From NCBI GenBank assembly GCA_903868145.1, contig CAIPTY010000010.1, positions 124,001 to 188,000 of the forward strand: 64,000 bases of DNA. The letters run 5' to 3'. The notes beneath the pieces are model-generated. The model did not search any database. It was not told the origin of the DNA and saw only the letters and a list, made by a program, of their open reading frames with translations. Below, one piece after another: positions 8,882 to 17,790 of this stretch. Source of the stretch: an uncultured Desulfuromonadales bacterium. GTDB taxonomy: Bacteria > Desulfobacterota > Desulfuromonadia > Geobacterales > Pseudopelobacteraceae. Numbering within the stretch: position 1 is the first letter of the stretch; each line of letters begins with the position of its first letter. The translations under genes and the position numbers were made by a program.

Positions 8882-11197
8882 TCAGTCGATTCTCCTTTTC
8901 TTCCATCCTGCTATTGCCGCCTGACCGAGAGCGATGCCCCCGTCATTGGGTGGTACCAGTCTGTGAGTGAATACCTGTAATCCCGATTTTGTCAAGTCAG
9001 TATACAGCATGTCGGTCAGCAGGCGGTTCTGAAAAACTCCCCCTGACAGCACAATCCGGTTAATGCCGGTCTCCCGGGAAATCTGCCGGCAGCAGATTGC
9101 TGAACCGCAGGCCACTGAAACATGGAAGCGCCGGGCAATTGCTGCGGATGAAATCCCTGCCCCCAGGTCGGCAAGAATTTCTGAAAAAAACGGAATGAAA
9201 TCGAGCTGCAACACCCCGCTCTCATGGTGTGTTATTTCAAACGGGTACAGGCGCTCATCAGCATCTGTTGTCTCGGCCAATGCCTCCAGTTCGATGGCGG
9301 CCTGCCCGTCATACGTTACGGTGTGCCGTATGTTCAGGAGAGCTGCCACAGCGTCGAACAATCGCCCGCAACTGCTTGTAAGGGGGGCATTGATACCTTT
9401 CAGAAGCATTGCTGCAAAAAGGTCTCTTTCCGCTTCGATCAGGTAGCCGGTCACCGGATGGTCGATGTCGAAAGCCTGCATTCCCAAAGACTGGTGCAGA
9501 AACGACAGCGCCATGCGCCAGGGCTCGCGCACGGCAGCATCCCCACCAGGCAGACGCGCGGGTCGAAAATGTCCGGCTCGCCGGAATCCGTCGTATCCGC
9601 CCACCAAAAACTCTCCACCCCAGATTGTCCCGTCATCACCATAACCGGTGCCGTCGAAAATAATACCGATCACCTCGCCATCCAGATCATTCTCCGCCAT
9701 ACACGCGGCAAGATGGGCGTGATGATGCTGTATGCGGAAGAGCGGTTTTCCCGTGTGTCTTCCGATGGTTTCGGCGCTCTGTGTCGAGACGTAATCCGGG
9801 TGCCGATCACACGCCAGAAGGCCGGGTGTTATTTCGAGAATGCCCCCTAGATGGTCAATTGACTGCCGGAATGAGTCGCCGGTTGATTCGTTCTGCAGAT
9901 CACCGATGTGCTGGCTGAGAAAAGCGTAATTACCCCGCAGCAGGCAGACAGCACTTTTAAGCTCCGCACCGACAGCCAGAAGCGGATCGCTCTCAAAGGG
10001 GATCCGCACGGCACGCGGGGCATATCCTCTGGCGCGACGATAGAAGAGCGGCTTGCCCCGGAACACCCGTACAACCGAATCGTCCTGTCGTATATGGATG
10101 GGACGGTTATGAACCAGCAGGAAGTCCGCCATGCCGGACAGCCGCTGCAGGGCCTCTTCGTCCCGGTAGGTTATGGGTTCGTCGGAGCTGTTGCCGCTGG
10201 TCATGACAAGAGCAATTAATTCAGCATCTCCCTCCGGGTGAGGGAGCAGCAGCCAGTGTTGCGGCGCATACGGCAGCATCAGGCCGATCCAGCCGTTGCC
10301 GGGGGCAATAAGGGGTGAAAGAGGAGAAGCGGGATGTTTGGGTACGATCACGATCGGAGCTTCGGGGGACTCCAGCAGCCGCTCCTCCAATTCATTCATT
10401 ATCGCCAATTGTCGAGCCACCGTCATGTTTGCAGCCATGACAGCAAAAGGCTTTTCATCTCGCTTCTTGCGCTCACGCAGGCGTTGTACCGCATCGTGAT
10501 TGCAGGCATCCACCGCCAGATGGTAGCCGCCAATCCCCTTGATGGCCAGAACATTGCCTGCCCTGAGCCGTTCCACTGCCCGCAGGCTGGCATCATCACC
10601 CGTGGCAAGTTGCACACCCGCAGCATCCAGAAGTGTCATGACCGGTCCGCATGCTGGACAGGCAACGGGTTGGGCGTGAAAGCGCCGATCCGACGGATCA
10701 TTGTATTCCCGCAGACATTCCGGGCAGAGCGGGAATCCGGCCATGGTGGTTTTCGGACGGTCGTAGGGGATGCCGGTGATAATGCTGTAGCGAGGGCCGC
10801 AGTTGGTGCAGGTAATGAACGGGTAACGGTAGCGTCGGTCGGATGGATCAAACAATTCGCGCAGGCAGTCGGCGCAGAGTTTCGAGTCCGGTGCGACCTG
10901 AATGTCAGCAGTTCCGCCGGCGCTGGGGAGGATGCTGAAGCATCTGTCATCGGAAAGGGGAATATTATTGTACGTGATCGAGCTGATAGAAGCCAGCGGA
11001 GGTGTTTCGTCCGTGAGTAGCTGGTCAAAAACAGCCAGTTTCTCAGACGCCCCCTGAACTTCAATCTCCACACCGGACGGCGTATTGCGGGTCCAGCCGG
11101 ACAGACTAAGTTCGTGCGCCAGCCGGTAGACAAAGGGGCGAAAGCCGACACCCTGGACGATGCCGTTTATTTTGTAGTGGTGGCGGATCAGCTGCAT
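8882..11197 (-). CDS. hypF: Carbamoyltransferase HypF
   Basis: 771 residues with the full HypF domain order: N-terminal acylphosphatase domain (INGIVQGVGFRPFVYRLA), two zinc-finger pairs (CADCL...CTNCGPR; CPECL...CPACGP), a YrdC-like domain (VLAIKGIGGYHLAVDA), and a C-terminal Kae1-like domain (QHHHAHLAACMAEN; GGVFQNRLL). It makes the thiocarboxamide on HypE that becomes cyanide. The ATG overlaps the end of the DUF1016 gene by 10 bases and has no clear ribosome-binding site, suggesting that its original leader was replaced when the upstream block arrived. Confidence 0.95.
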   Translation of the reverse strand: MQLIRHHYKINGIVQGVGFRPFVYRLAHELSLSGWTRNTPSGVEIEVQGASEKLAVFDQLLTDETPPLASISSITYNNIPLSDDRCFSILPSAGGTADIQVAPDSKLCADCLRELFDPSDRRYRYPFITCTNCGPRYSIITGIPYDRPKTTMAGFPLCPECLREYNDPSDRRFHAQPVACPACGPVMTLLDAAGVQLATGDDASLRAVERLRAGNVLAIKGIGGYHLAVDACNHDAVQRLRERKKRDEKPFAVMAANMTVARQLAIMNELEERLLESPEAPIVIVPKHPASPLSPLIAPGNGWIGLMLPYAPQHWLLLPHPEGDAELIALVMTSGNSSDEPITYRDEEALQRLSGMADFLLVHNRPIHIRQDDSVVRVFRGKPLFYRRARGYAPRAVRIPFESDPLLAVGAELKSAVCLLRGNYAFLSQHIGDLQNESTGDSFRQSIDHLGGILEITPGLLACDRHPDYVSTQSAETIGRHTGKPLFRIQHHHAHLAACMAENDLDGEVIGIIFDGTGYGDDGTIWGGEFLVGGYDGFRRAGHFRPARLPGGDAAVREPWRMALSFLHQSLGMQAFDIDHPVTGYLIEAERDLFAAMLLKGINAPLTSSCGRLFDAVAALLNIRHTVTYDGQAAIELEALAETTDADERLYPFEITHHESGVLQLDFIPFFSEILADLGAGISSAAIARRFHVSVACGSAICCRQISRETGINRIVLSGGVFQNRLLTDMLYTDLTKSGLQVFTHRLVPPNDGGIALGQAAIAGWKKRRID

Positions 11198-12231
11198 TTT
11201 GTGTCAGGGCTGGAAAACTCCGCTTCAAGCTCCTCAATGGTTGGCAAGCTTCCCTTCAGATTTTCCGGGATGGCGGCTACTAATTGATATTCGGAAACAC
11301 CCATCGGTTTTGAGATGTCTTTGAGTGCATACTCAGCAATCAGTCCTTTGCGATCCTTGCAGAGAATCAGGCCGATAGAAGGGTTATCGCTTTCATGCCG
11401 CATGGTGGCATCAACAGCCGATAGATAGAAGTTAAGCTTTCCGGCATATTCCGGCTTGAATTTGGTTGCCTTCAGCTCTATGACAACATAACAGCGGAGT
11501 TTCAGGTGGTAAAAGAGGAGGTCGATAAAAAAGTCATCCCCCTCTACCTCCATTGGTACCTGTTTCCCGACAAATGAGAAGCCAGTGCCCAACTCCAGCA
11601 GAAAGCTGGTGATGTGCTTCACCAGTTCGCGCTCAACTTCGCGCTCCTGCGCATCGTTGCCAAGGCCAAGAAAATCAAAAATGTAGGGATCCTTCAAAGT
11701 CTGTTGCACCAGATCGGATTGTGCTGGCGGAAGTGTTGCTGCAAAATTGTTTACGGTTTTCCCCTGACGGCTAAAGAGGCGTGATTCGATCTGCATTACC
11801 AGAATATCTCGCGACCAGCCATGCTCGAAAGTTTTGTGAATATACCATTCCCGTTCAGGTTTGCTGCTGATTTTGTCAAGCAGAATACAATTGTGGAACC
11901 ATGGAATTTGTGCAGCAGTCTGCTGCACAAATTGTTCATCTGGCCATGAATCGGCAAACTTACGCATATACTTCAGGTTTCGCGGAGAAAACCCCTTCAT
12001 ATCGGTAAATTCAGCTCGCAAGTCGGTAGCCAATCGCTCAATGACCTTTGTGCCCCAACCTTCGCGCTCCTGACGCTCCAGGATATCGCGCCCAATCTGC
12101 CAGTAAAGCAGGATCAGTTCACGGTTGACTGAAAGAGCCGCTCGCGTTCTGGCAGTGCGGATGCGTGACTTGAGATCGTGCAGAAAATGGTCATAGCTGG
12201 TGATGAATGGGGTTGTCATGGTTTTCTCCAA
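11188..12231 (-). CDS. DUF1016/YhcG-type PD-(D/E)xK nuclease-domain protein
   Basis: 347 residues. The N-terminal half carries the DUF1016-N helical region (LILLYWQIGRDILERQ; FSPRNLKYMRKFA). The C-terminal half is nuclease-like: DFFIDLLFYH followed by CYVVIELKATKF (D...ExK). These proteins often travel with restriction-modification genes; their role is not settled. It lies 3 bases behind the S-subunit gene, on the same strand, and is probably in the same transcript. ATG at 12231 has GAAAACC upstream; a second Met at residue 5 is also possible. Confidence 0.8.
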   Translation of the reverse strand: MEKTMTTPFITSYDHFLHDLKSRIRTARTRAALSVNRELILLYWQIGRDILERQEREGWGTKVIERLATDLRAEFTDMKGFSPRNLKYMRKFADSWPDEQFVQQTAAQIPWFHNCILLDKISSKPEREWYIHKTFEHGWSRDILVMQIESRLFSRQGKTVNNFAATLPPAQSDLVQQTLKDPYIFDFLGLGNDAQEREVERELVKHITSFLLELGTGFSFVGKQVPMEVEGDDFFIDLLFYHLKLRCYVVIELKATKFKPEYAGKLNFYLSAVDATMRHESDNPSIGLILCKDRKGLIAEYALKDISKPMGVSEYQLVAAIPENLKGSLPTIEELEAEFSSPDTKCS

Positions 12232-12234
12232 AAC

Positions 12235-13662
12235 TCAGAAGACATTGTTACTCTCCCGTGCAATGAAATTAAGCGCCGCCTGCTCGTCCTGCTCAATGGC
12301 AATTTCCACGGCGCGTTTGGCTACATCCAGCAGATTGTTTGACGAGTCGCGCAGTTTTCGTGCTGAGAGAATCAAGCGCCTGATTTCTTGCTGGTCACTT
12401 TGTGGTGGGATAGGTACAAGGATTGATTTAAGCGCTGGTTGATTAATTTCTGGCTGAACGCCGCCGTTGCTTCGTTGTTGAATCTGCATTTTTCCCGGTA
12501 AGGCACAAAGGAAAAGAGCCAGATAATAGGGGTCGATTCGCTTGTCTGTGATACGAAGCCGGATGAGATGAGAGCTGATAAGTGCATCTGCCCATTCAGG
12601 CTCAACAACTGCCGTCACCGCAAGGCTGCCGGAACGAGAAACCAGCACATCTCCAACTTGCAGGTCGATCTTTTCCAAACCTGTCTCCGCACTTGCCGGA
12701 TCAATTCTCACGACTGACGCGGCATCGATGGTCAGATTTTTCAGATCGCCAACACGCAGGTAAGCGACGCCTTCTTCCTGATATTCCCGAACTTCTGCAC
12801 CATTGGCAATTTGTCCGGCTAATGTCCCGATGGTTGTTACTCCGCCCGAATATACCTCAAAAACATCTCGCAACTGGTCATATTTGGATTGGTAGGATTC
12901 AGCATCCAGGCGACCGGAAGTGGCGAAAGACTCTTTGAATGATTTTATGTTGACCGCTTCGGTGCTGGGTGAAAAGTTTGCCAAGCATAAAGTTTCAAGC
13001 AATAAAATTTCAGCTTGGCTGTAGGTTGATTTTGTTTTTTTTCGAGTGTCTTGGGCAAGAATTACTGTCTGCTCTATTTTGTTTTGAAATGAGTCGCTAA
13101 GTAATGGGATACGAATTTTCCCAAGCACATCGAGATTTATGCGTTGCTGAACGCCACCGTTTTTCTGCCTTTCAATATTGTTAAAGGCATGTTTTGTAGT
13201 TAGGTATGAAAATAAAAATTGAGGAGAAACACCTTTAATGTCTCTTACTATTGCTAGCGCACGATTACACATACAAGACTCAAAATCACGAGGGGTAATT
13301 GTTATGTCACCAACTGTTCCCATTATTGATAACAAAATAGCTTCGCCGGTAATTGCAGATCGCTGATTCTTTGTAAAATAATCTTTGCTTACAAAAGCAT
13401 TACTTGAGATTTCTAAAAAATTGTTTGTGATGTCTCTTGCTTGTAGATAGCGTACTTCCTCAATTTGGTCATCAGGAAATTTGGAATGATCTCCATCGCC
13501 AATTTTTGCAACTTCATTTAGCTGAACAGTGCGAACTGAATTGAAATAGTTTTCAGCGGCTAAAAATTCTTTCAAATAAAATTCACTATTTAGCCTGAAG
13601 TCATCACTTGAGCTAAAAACATCATAAAAACTTATCTCACTAACCTCCAGCCCCCCCAACAA
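12235..13662 (-). CDS. hsdS: Type I-like restriction-modification specificity subunit (S)
   Basis: 475 residues with two target-recognition halves. Conserved spacer-like ends appear twice: QKNGGVQQRINLDVLGKIRIP and RSNGGVQPEINQPALKSILVP. The first half (about 13000-13660) is visibly more AT-rich than the second and than neighbours, as is common for exchanged recognition domains. It reads DNA sequence for the linked methylase/nuclease. It starts 29 bases after the methylase gene ends. Confidence 0.88.
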   Translation of the reverse strand: MLGGLEVSEISFYDVFSSSDDFRLNSEFYLKEFLAAENYFNSVRTVQLNEVAKIGDGDHSKFPDDQIEEVRYLQARDITNNFLEISSNAFVSKDYFTKNQRSAITGEAILLSIMGTVGDITITPRDFESCMCNRALAIVRDIKGVSPQFLFSYLTTKHAFNNIERQKNGGVQQRINLDVLGKIRIPLLSDSFQNKIEQTVILAQDTRKKTKSTYSQAEILLLETLCLANFSPSTEAVNIKSFKESFATSGRLDAESYQSKYDQLRDVFEVYSGGVTTIGTLAGQIANGAEVREYQEEGVAYLRVGDLKNLTIDAASVVRIDPASAETGLEKIDLQVGDVLVSRSGSLAVTAVVEPEWADALISSHLIRLRITDKRIDPYYLALFLCALPGKMQIQQRSNGGVQPEINQPALKSILVPIPPQSDQQEIRRLILSARKLRDSSNNLLDVAKRAVEIAIEQDEQAALNFIARESNNVF

Positions 13663-13691
13663 AACCCGATACCGGGCTTCATCAAAAGGGC

Positions 13692-16052
13692 CTAGAGAAA
13701 AAAACTGAGCTGTTCCTTCTTGGCAAACTCGATAAAAGCCTCGGCAATGCCGTCTTGGGTCAAGCCGTCGTGGTTGAACAGGTCGTGCTTGACGATCAGG
13801 TGTTCATGGGCATCCAGCACAAAATCGTTGAGGTCTTTTGGAGATGCGTCGTAGCGGTCAGGCACTTCGGCAGATACAGCGACCCCATCCCCACCCCGAC
13901 CCTCCCCTTGAAGGGGAGGGAGAAAGTCTGACGTACCTTGAAGGCGGAGGAAATCACCGTTAATACTCTCTTTTTGACAGGGAAGAATTTCGCCTTTAGT
14001 CCCCTCCCCTTCAGGGGGAGAGTTAGGATGGGGGTGGGGTACAAGGTTGTGCCTTGCCGCCATATCCTTCATCTTCACATAAATCTTATCACCACTGTTA
14101 TCCTTGCTCGGCTGCTGCATGGTGGCAAAAAAGATTGGATAGTCGTCCACCTTGGGGCAGAGCTCGTCATCCCACTTCTGCACAAACAGTACGCTGGTCT
14201 TGGTGCCGGTATGCGGCTTGAACACGTTGCCATGCAGGCCCACAACGGCCAGAATACGGCACTGGTCAGCCAGATACTCGCGGATGTTTTTATCACTGGA
14301 ATTGTTGAACCTCCCCTGTGGCAACACAATCGCCATACGACCACCCGGCTTGATGAAACTCAGGTTGCGCTCGATAAACAGGATGTCGCGCCCAACATTG
14401 CTTTGATCTTTGATTTTGACCTTGCGGTAAGTGCCATCCGCCATTTTGTAAATGGTTTCGTGGCTGACGCGCAAGAAATCCGGGAAGGTCGGGGTGCGAA
14501 GGGTTACATCTTCAATATTCTTGTCGTTCTCATCGACTTTATTGATCTTGTCAAGGCTGACCGTTCGGGCCAATTCATATTTGGAAAGGATGCGGGTCTC
14601 TTTGATATCGCCCGCAAAAGGCGGGTTGGCCATGAGAATGTCAAATGAGAAATCGCGGTTTTGATCTTTTTCCTCGCGCATTCTACGCAGCTTTTTCCAA
14701 CCCTCACCGTAAATGTCCGTCCACTCCTGGTCCTTGGTCTTTTCGTCCCAGCGTTCGTAATCCAGTGTATTCAGGTGCAGCACGTTGGTTTGCCCGTCTC
14801 CGGCGATCAGGTTCAGTGTTCGTCCCACACGCACGGCCTTTTCATCAAAATCAATGGCAAATACATTTTCCTGCACATACGTTTCACACCGGGCGGGCTT
14901 TTTTTCGGTGGTGAAGAGGTGACTTTTATTCAGCCCCTCGTCCTTCATAATCTGTTCCCAAACATGAAAGATCGTATGAACCGGAAAGCCGCAACTACCG
15001 GCGGCGGTGTCGATCATGGTTTCATGCTCCTGGGGATTGAGCATCTTGACGCACATATCAATCACATAGCGCGGAGTGAAGTACTGCCCTTTCTCGCCCT
15101 TGCTGCTTTTGTTGATCAGATATTCGAAAGCCTCATCCACCACGTCCAGATTGGAGTTGAACAACTTCACCCCTTCCAGTGACGATACACAGACGGCAAG
15201 GTGGCTAGGGGTGAGATCAATTTTTGCCCCTTCAGGAAATACTCCTTCCCACTTGCTCCGCGCTTTGTCGAACAAATCCTGGATTTTGGCTTTCAATTCG
15301 GTTTCGGTGTCGCCGTAATTTTTGAAAACAAGGTACCGTTTTTTGTCGCGTCCGCTTTCCATTTCGTCATACAGCTTGGTAAATACCAGTTTGAACAATT
15401 CCTCGAATACGTCAACGCCGGCATTGGCCAGAACCTCGTCCTCCATCTCCAGAATTAGATCTTTTAGCGATTTCTTCTGATTGACAAGCTTGTCCATCTT
15501 GACCAGATCGTCAATCGTCCAGCGTGCGGTCAGTATGTCGGAAAGTTTTTCAAGTGCCGAAGGGATGGCGGGGATGTCTTCGAAATAGTTCGGGTCTTTG
15601 CGGTGATAGAACGAAATACTGTCGCCGTTGCTCCAGACCCCCATCGGAGCGCCGGTAGCGTTGCAATATGATTTCAACTGCTCTTTGCCATCTTTGAGCT
15701 TGGGCTTTTTCAGCTCCACCATGATGTACGGATCAGTGGTGCGGATTGCGTCAAAAACACAAATATCAGCACGTTTTTTCTCACGGCCAAACGTTACACC
15801 ATACTCCATCTCCATGCGTTTTACGGGATAGCCTAGATCGTCTTTAAGCACCATGACAAACAGCTGCCGAATTATTTCTTCGTGTGTGAGCTTAATCGGC
15901 TTACCACGGACCAGGCACGTTACGTAAGGCGCGGTACTTTTGCCCGAGTCCTTCATCGTAATACTTGCTTCTAATGCCTGGATTTGAGCCGGCTTGAATT
16001 GCGTAAGCTTGTAGGCGCTGTCTTTGAGAAGTTCGGCGAGTGAGATTGACAT
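13692..16052 (-). CDS. Fused nuclease-methylase (HsdR N-terminal-type nuclease domain + N6-adenine methylase)
   Basis: 786 residues. Residues ~35-160 resemble the HsdR N-terminal nuclease domain: RADICVF, then YIMVELKKPK (D...ExK), then EQLKSYC. The rest is an HsdM-type N6-adenine methylase: helical region, AdoMet motif DTAAGSCGFPVH, catalytic NPPF (DILMANPPFAG). No helicase/translocase subunit is present nearby. The arrangement of one RM polypeptide plus a separate S subunit resembles BcgI-type systems; this is inference. Residues near 675-725 are a proline/glycine-rich insert encoded by palindromic repeats (13881-14040). Confidence 0.82.
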   Translation of the reverse strand: MSISLAELLKDSAYKLTQFKPAQIQALEASITMKDSGKSTAPYVTCLVRGKPIKLTHEEIIRQLFVMVLKDDLGYPVKRMEMEYGVTFGREKKRADICVFDAIRTTDPYIMVELKKPKLKDGKEQLKSYCNATGAPMGVWSNGDSISFYHRKDPNYFEDIPAIPSALEKLSDILTARWTIDDLVKMDKLVNQKKSLKDLILEMEDEVLANAGVDVFEELFKLVFTKLYDEMESGRDKKRYLVFKNYGDTETELKAKIQDLFDKARSKWEGVFPEGAKIDLTPSHLAVCVSSLEGVKLFNSNLDVVDEAFEYLINKSSKGEKGQYFTPRYVIDMCVKMLNPQEHETMIDTAAGSCGFPVHTIFHVWEQIMKDEGLNKSHLFTTEKKPARCETYVQENVFAIDFDEKAVRVGRTLNLIAGDGQTNVLHLNTLDYERWDEKTKDQEWTDIYGEGWKKLRRMREEKDQNRDFSFDILMANPPFAGDIKETRILSKYELARTVSLDKINKVDENDKNIEDVTLRTPTFPDFLRVSHETIYKMADGTYRKVKIKDQSNVGRDILFIERNLSFIKPGGRMAIVLPQGRFNNSSDKNIREYLADQCRILAVVGLHGNVFKPHTGTKTSVLFVQKWDDELCPKVDDYPIFFATMQQPSKDNSGDKIYVKMKDMAARHNLVPHPHPNSPPEGEGTKGEILPCQKESINGDFLRLQGTSDFLPPLQGEGRGGDGVAVSAEVPDRYDASPKDLNDFVLDAHEHLIVKHDLFNHDGLTQDGIAEAFIEFAKKEQLSFFL
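13881..14040. repeat. Pair of inverted palindromic repeat elements inside the nuclease-methylase gene
   Basis: Two C-rich/G-rich units, 13881-13920 and 14001-14040, are inverted copies of one another (CCCCATCCCCACCCC... and the reverse complement of ...GGGGGTGGGG). Each contains an inner palindrome around CCCCTTnAAGGGG. They bracket ~80 bases. The block is translated in frame as PHPHPNSPPEGEGTKGE...LPPLQGEGRGGDG, unlike the rest of the protein. A related unit lies in uvrA (56814-56902). Confidence 0.8.
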
Positions 16053-16124
16053 GAAGATTTCCTGTGTGAGGTGTGAAGTGATATTTTTAACGATGAACCG
16101 TTTGAAAATTTGAGTTGCTTCCGA

Positions 16125-16544
16125 TTATTCCCAGGGATTACAAACCCTGACTTGACATCTCTCGATATCCTTAACGTTGCGTGTTACCACAACCAATCCG
16201 TGAGCCTTTGCCGTGGCGGCGATGAGCGAATCCATCACAGGAAGACTCTCTCCCTTCCGCTCAGACTCCCCTTGCAACCGCCCCCAGATCAGCATAGCAT
16301 CTATCTCAATTTCAATAATCCGTCCCATAAAACGCAGAGTAAGATCGTGTTCAACCCACGACTGAAGTTCGTCTTTTCTCGCACCGTCCGGCAGTTTACT
16401 GATTCCCTTTTGCAGCTCTCCAATGGTGAGGACACTCAAAAAAAGGCTCTGTTCATCCTGTTCATCCAGCCAACTGACCACCGCTGGATGTGGCACCTTC
16501 TTTACCAACTCGGAAATCAGGCAGGTATCGAGAAGATATTTCAC
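16125..16544 (-). CDS. PIN-domain toxin (VapC/FitB-like)
   Basis: 139 residues beginning MKYLLDTCLISEL with the first PIN acidic residue. Further acidic positions are in LTIGELQKG, MDSLIAATA and VTRNVKDIE. PIN toxins are metal-dependent RNases. The start overlaps the antitoxin stop by 4 bases (ATGA), the usual coupling. It is part of the block separating hypF from hypB. Confidence 0.88.
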   Translation of the reverse strand: MKYLLDTCLISELVKKVPHPAVVSWLDEQDEQSLFLSVLTIGELQKGISKLPDGARKDELQSWVEHDLTLRFMGRIIEIEIDAMLIWGRLQGESERKGESLPVMDSLIAATAKAHGLVVVTRNVKDIERCQVRVCNPWE

Positions 16545-16822
16545 AAATCCACCTCGCGCGGCAGGTCGATGCTGCGGCTGACGTCAAGCTCAACACCATA
16601 CAGCGGGGATTGTTCAAAAAACGTCGATAAACCAACCCGTGGCAGTGTCAGTTTCCGGTATTCCTCAAAAGAGACAACTACCGCAGCCGGTTTACCCCTC
16701 AAAGTGATGGTCTGAGGGCCATCGTGCAACGCAGAATCTACAACCTGACTCAAGCGATTCTTGGCTTCCTGAAGCTGCCATTCCCGGTCGTGCTGCAATC
16801 GAGTTGCTTTATGTGCTTTCAT
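16541..16822 (-). CDS. Phd/YefM-family antitoxin
   Basis: 93 residues. The core WQLQEAKNRLSQVVDSAL plus ITLRGKPAAVVVSFEEY is the Phd/YefM DNA-binding fold; the tail probably wraps the PIN toxin encoded just downstream. These antitoxins repress their own operon. A perfect palindrome 24 bases upstream of the ATG (16846-16860) is the likely operator. Confidence 0.85.
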   Translation of the reverse strand: MKAHKATRLQHDREWQLQEAKNRLSQVVDSALHDGPQTITLRGKPAAVVVSFEEYRKLTLPRVGLSTFFEQSPLYGVELDVSRSIDLPREVDL

Positions 16823-16845
16823 AACATCTCCTCTTTACTGTTATG

Positions 16846-16860
16846 GCTAGACTGTCTAGC
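16846..16860. promoter_or_regulatory. Probable antitoxin operator
   Basis: GCTAGAC-T-GTCTAGC is a perfect inverted repeat with 7-base arms just upstream of the antitoxin ATG. Position and symmetry fit autoregulation by the Phd/YefM protein; binding is inferred. Confidence 0.6.
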
Positions 16861-16899
16861 TGTGGAAGAATAACACAACTTTGCTTTGAATCAAGCTAA

Positions 16900-16922
16900 T
16901 TCGAGACGCACTGCGTCTCGAA
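16900..16922. repeat. Perfect 11-bp-arm palindrome
   Basis: TTCGAGACGCA-C-TGCGTCTCGAA lies between the two toxin-antitoxin pairs. No T-run follows on either strand, so it is not a typical terminator. Confidence 0.6.
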
Positions 16923-16970
16923 ATTGGAATACATGTAAACTTGATTGTTCGTAGGCCGGAACGAGCGAAG

Positions 16971-17063
16971 CTTGTAGGTTGCGTTGAACGGCTTCATCGT
17001 GAAACGCAACATTTACCTGTTGCACCTGCAAAATGTCGCGTTGAAAACCGTAACGCGACCTAC
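16971..17063. repeat. Dispersed inverted-repeat elements, two adjacent copies
   Basis: 16974-17013 reads GTAGGTTGCGTT...AACGCAACAT, an inverted pair. 17033-17063 reads ATGTCGCGTT...AACGCGACCTAC and is the reverse complement of the unit at 8598-8630. The two units here face each other, giving a nested inverted structure in the gap between toxin-antitoxin pairs. Confidence 0.6.
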
Positions 17064-17081
17064 CTCATTTTTATTTGCACT

Positions 17082-17420
17082 TCAACCCCTCGTCAATCGC
17101 TCCAACAGCAGATCTTCAAGATTCCTCCGGCTATCGAATACCGCTGTAACATAGACGCTATTACCGTCAATGCGATAGATGATGCGCCAGGGAGAGAGAA
17201 TCAGCTCGCGGTATTGGACGATGCCGTGTTGCACGAGTTCAGGAACGACCCTGCCTTTATCGGGAAATTGGCGAAGAGACGCGGTGCGTTCACGAATCCG
17301 GGTAAAAACGGCCAGCGCCGCATCAATGCTGCCATCAGCAATGAATTCAATAATACCATCCAGATCAGCTTCTGCTGTTTTGGTCCAGGCAACTCGGAAA
17401 GAAAAATTCGGAGTTGTCAT
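17082..17420 (-). CDS. ParE/RelE-family toxin
   Basis: 112 residues. Typical features: WTKTAEADLDGIIEFIA at the N terminus, ASLRQFPDKGRVVPEL in the middle, YRELILSPWRIIYRI and a C-terminal RRNLEDLL. It overlaps the upstream antitoxin gene by 4 bases (ATGA). RelE members cut mRNA at the ribosome and ParE members poison gyrase; the sequence alone does not decide between them. Confidence 0.85.
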   Translation of the reverse strand: MTTPNFSFRVAWTKTAEADLDGIIEFIADGSIDAALAVFTRIRERTASLRQFPDKGRVVPELVQHGIVQYRELILSPWRIIYRIDGNSVYVTAVFDSRRNLEDLLLERLTRG

Positions 17421-17707
17421 GCAGTCTCATGCCTGCGTGCCGTTAACTTTGCCTCAATGCTGGAAAAAACCTCATCCTGCTCGACCAGACGCCCTGCGCG
17501 GATATCCTCTTCGCCCTGTACCATCAGTTTAAGTAACGCTATGGTATTCCTCATGCTTTCGTAGCTTGCGGGATCCTGCAAAACGGCGCGGGCCAAGCCG
17601 TTTTGGGTGATTATTACCGGCCTGCGCGTTTCATTGACTTGATGAAGCAGGTGAGCGGCATTCCCCTTCAGGTAAGTTACTGGTTGAATATCTTCTATAA
17701 GATTCAT
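17417..17707 (-). CDS. Phd/YefM-family antitoxin
   Basis: 96 residues: DIQPVTYLKGNAAHLLHQVNE followed by RRPVIITQNGLARAVLQDPASYE is the standard Phd/YefM core. It pairs with the ParE/RelE toxin downstream. A GGAGGT ribosome-binding site lies just before the ATG. It is not a close copy of the other Phd-type antitoxin at 16541. Confidence 0.85.
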   Translation of the reverse strand: MNLIEDIQPVTYLKGNAAHLLHQVNETRRPVIITQNGLARAVLQDPASYESMRNTIALLKLMVQGEEDIRAGRLVEQDEVFSSIEAKLTARRHETA

Positions 17708-17717
17708 GGTGTACCTC

Positions 17718-17731
17718 CGTAACTAATTACG
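17718..17731. promoter_or_regulatory. Possible antitoxin operator
   Basis: CGTAA-CTAA-TTACG is an inverted repeat just upstream of the ribosome-binding site of the antitoxin gene. Role inferred from position only. Confidence 0.4.
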
Positions 17732-17790
17732 TACCATATTCGGTCGTGTTGCCGCAAGCTATCATTAAGCAGAGTGCTATTTCTTGAAAA

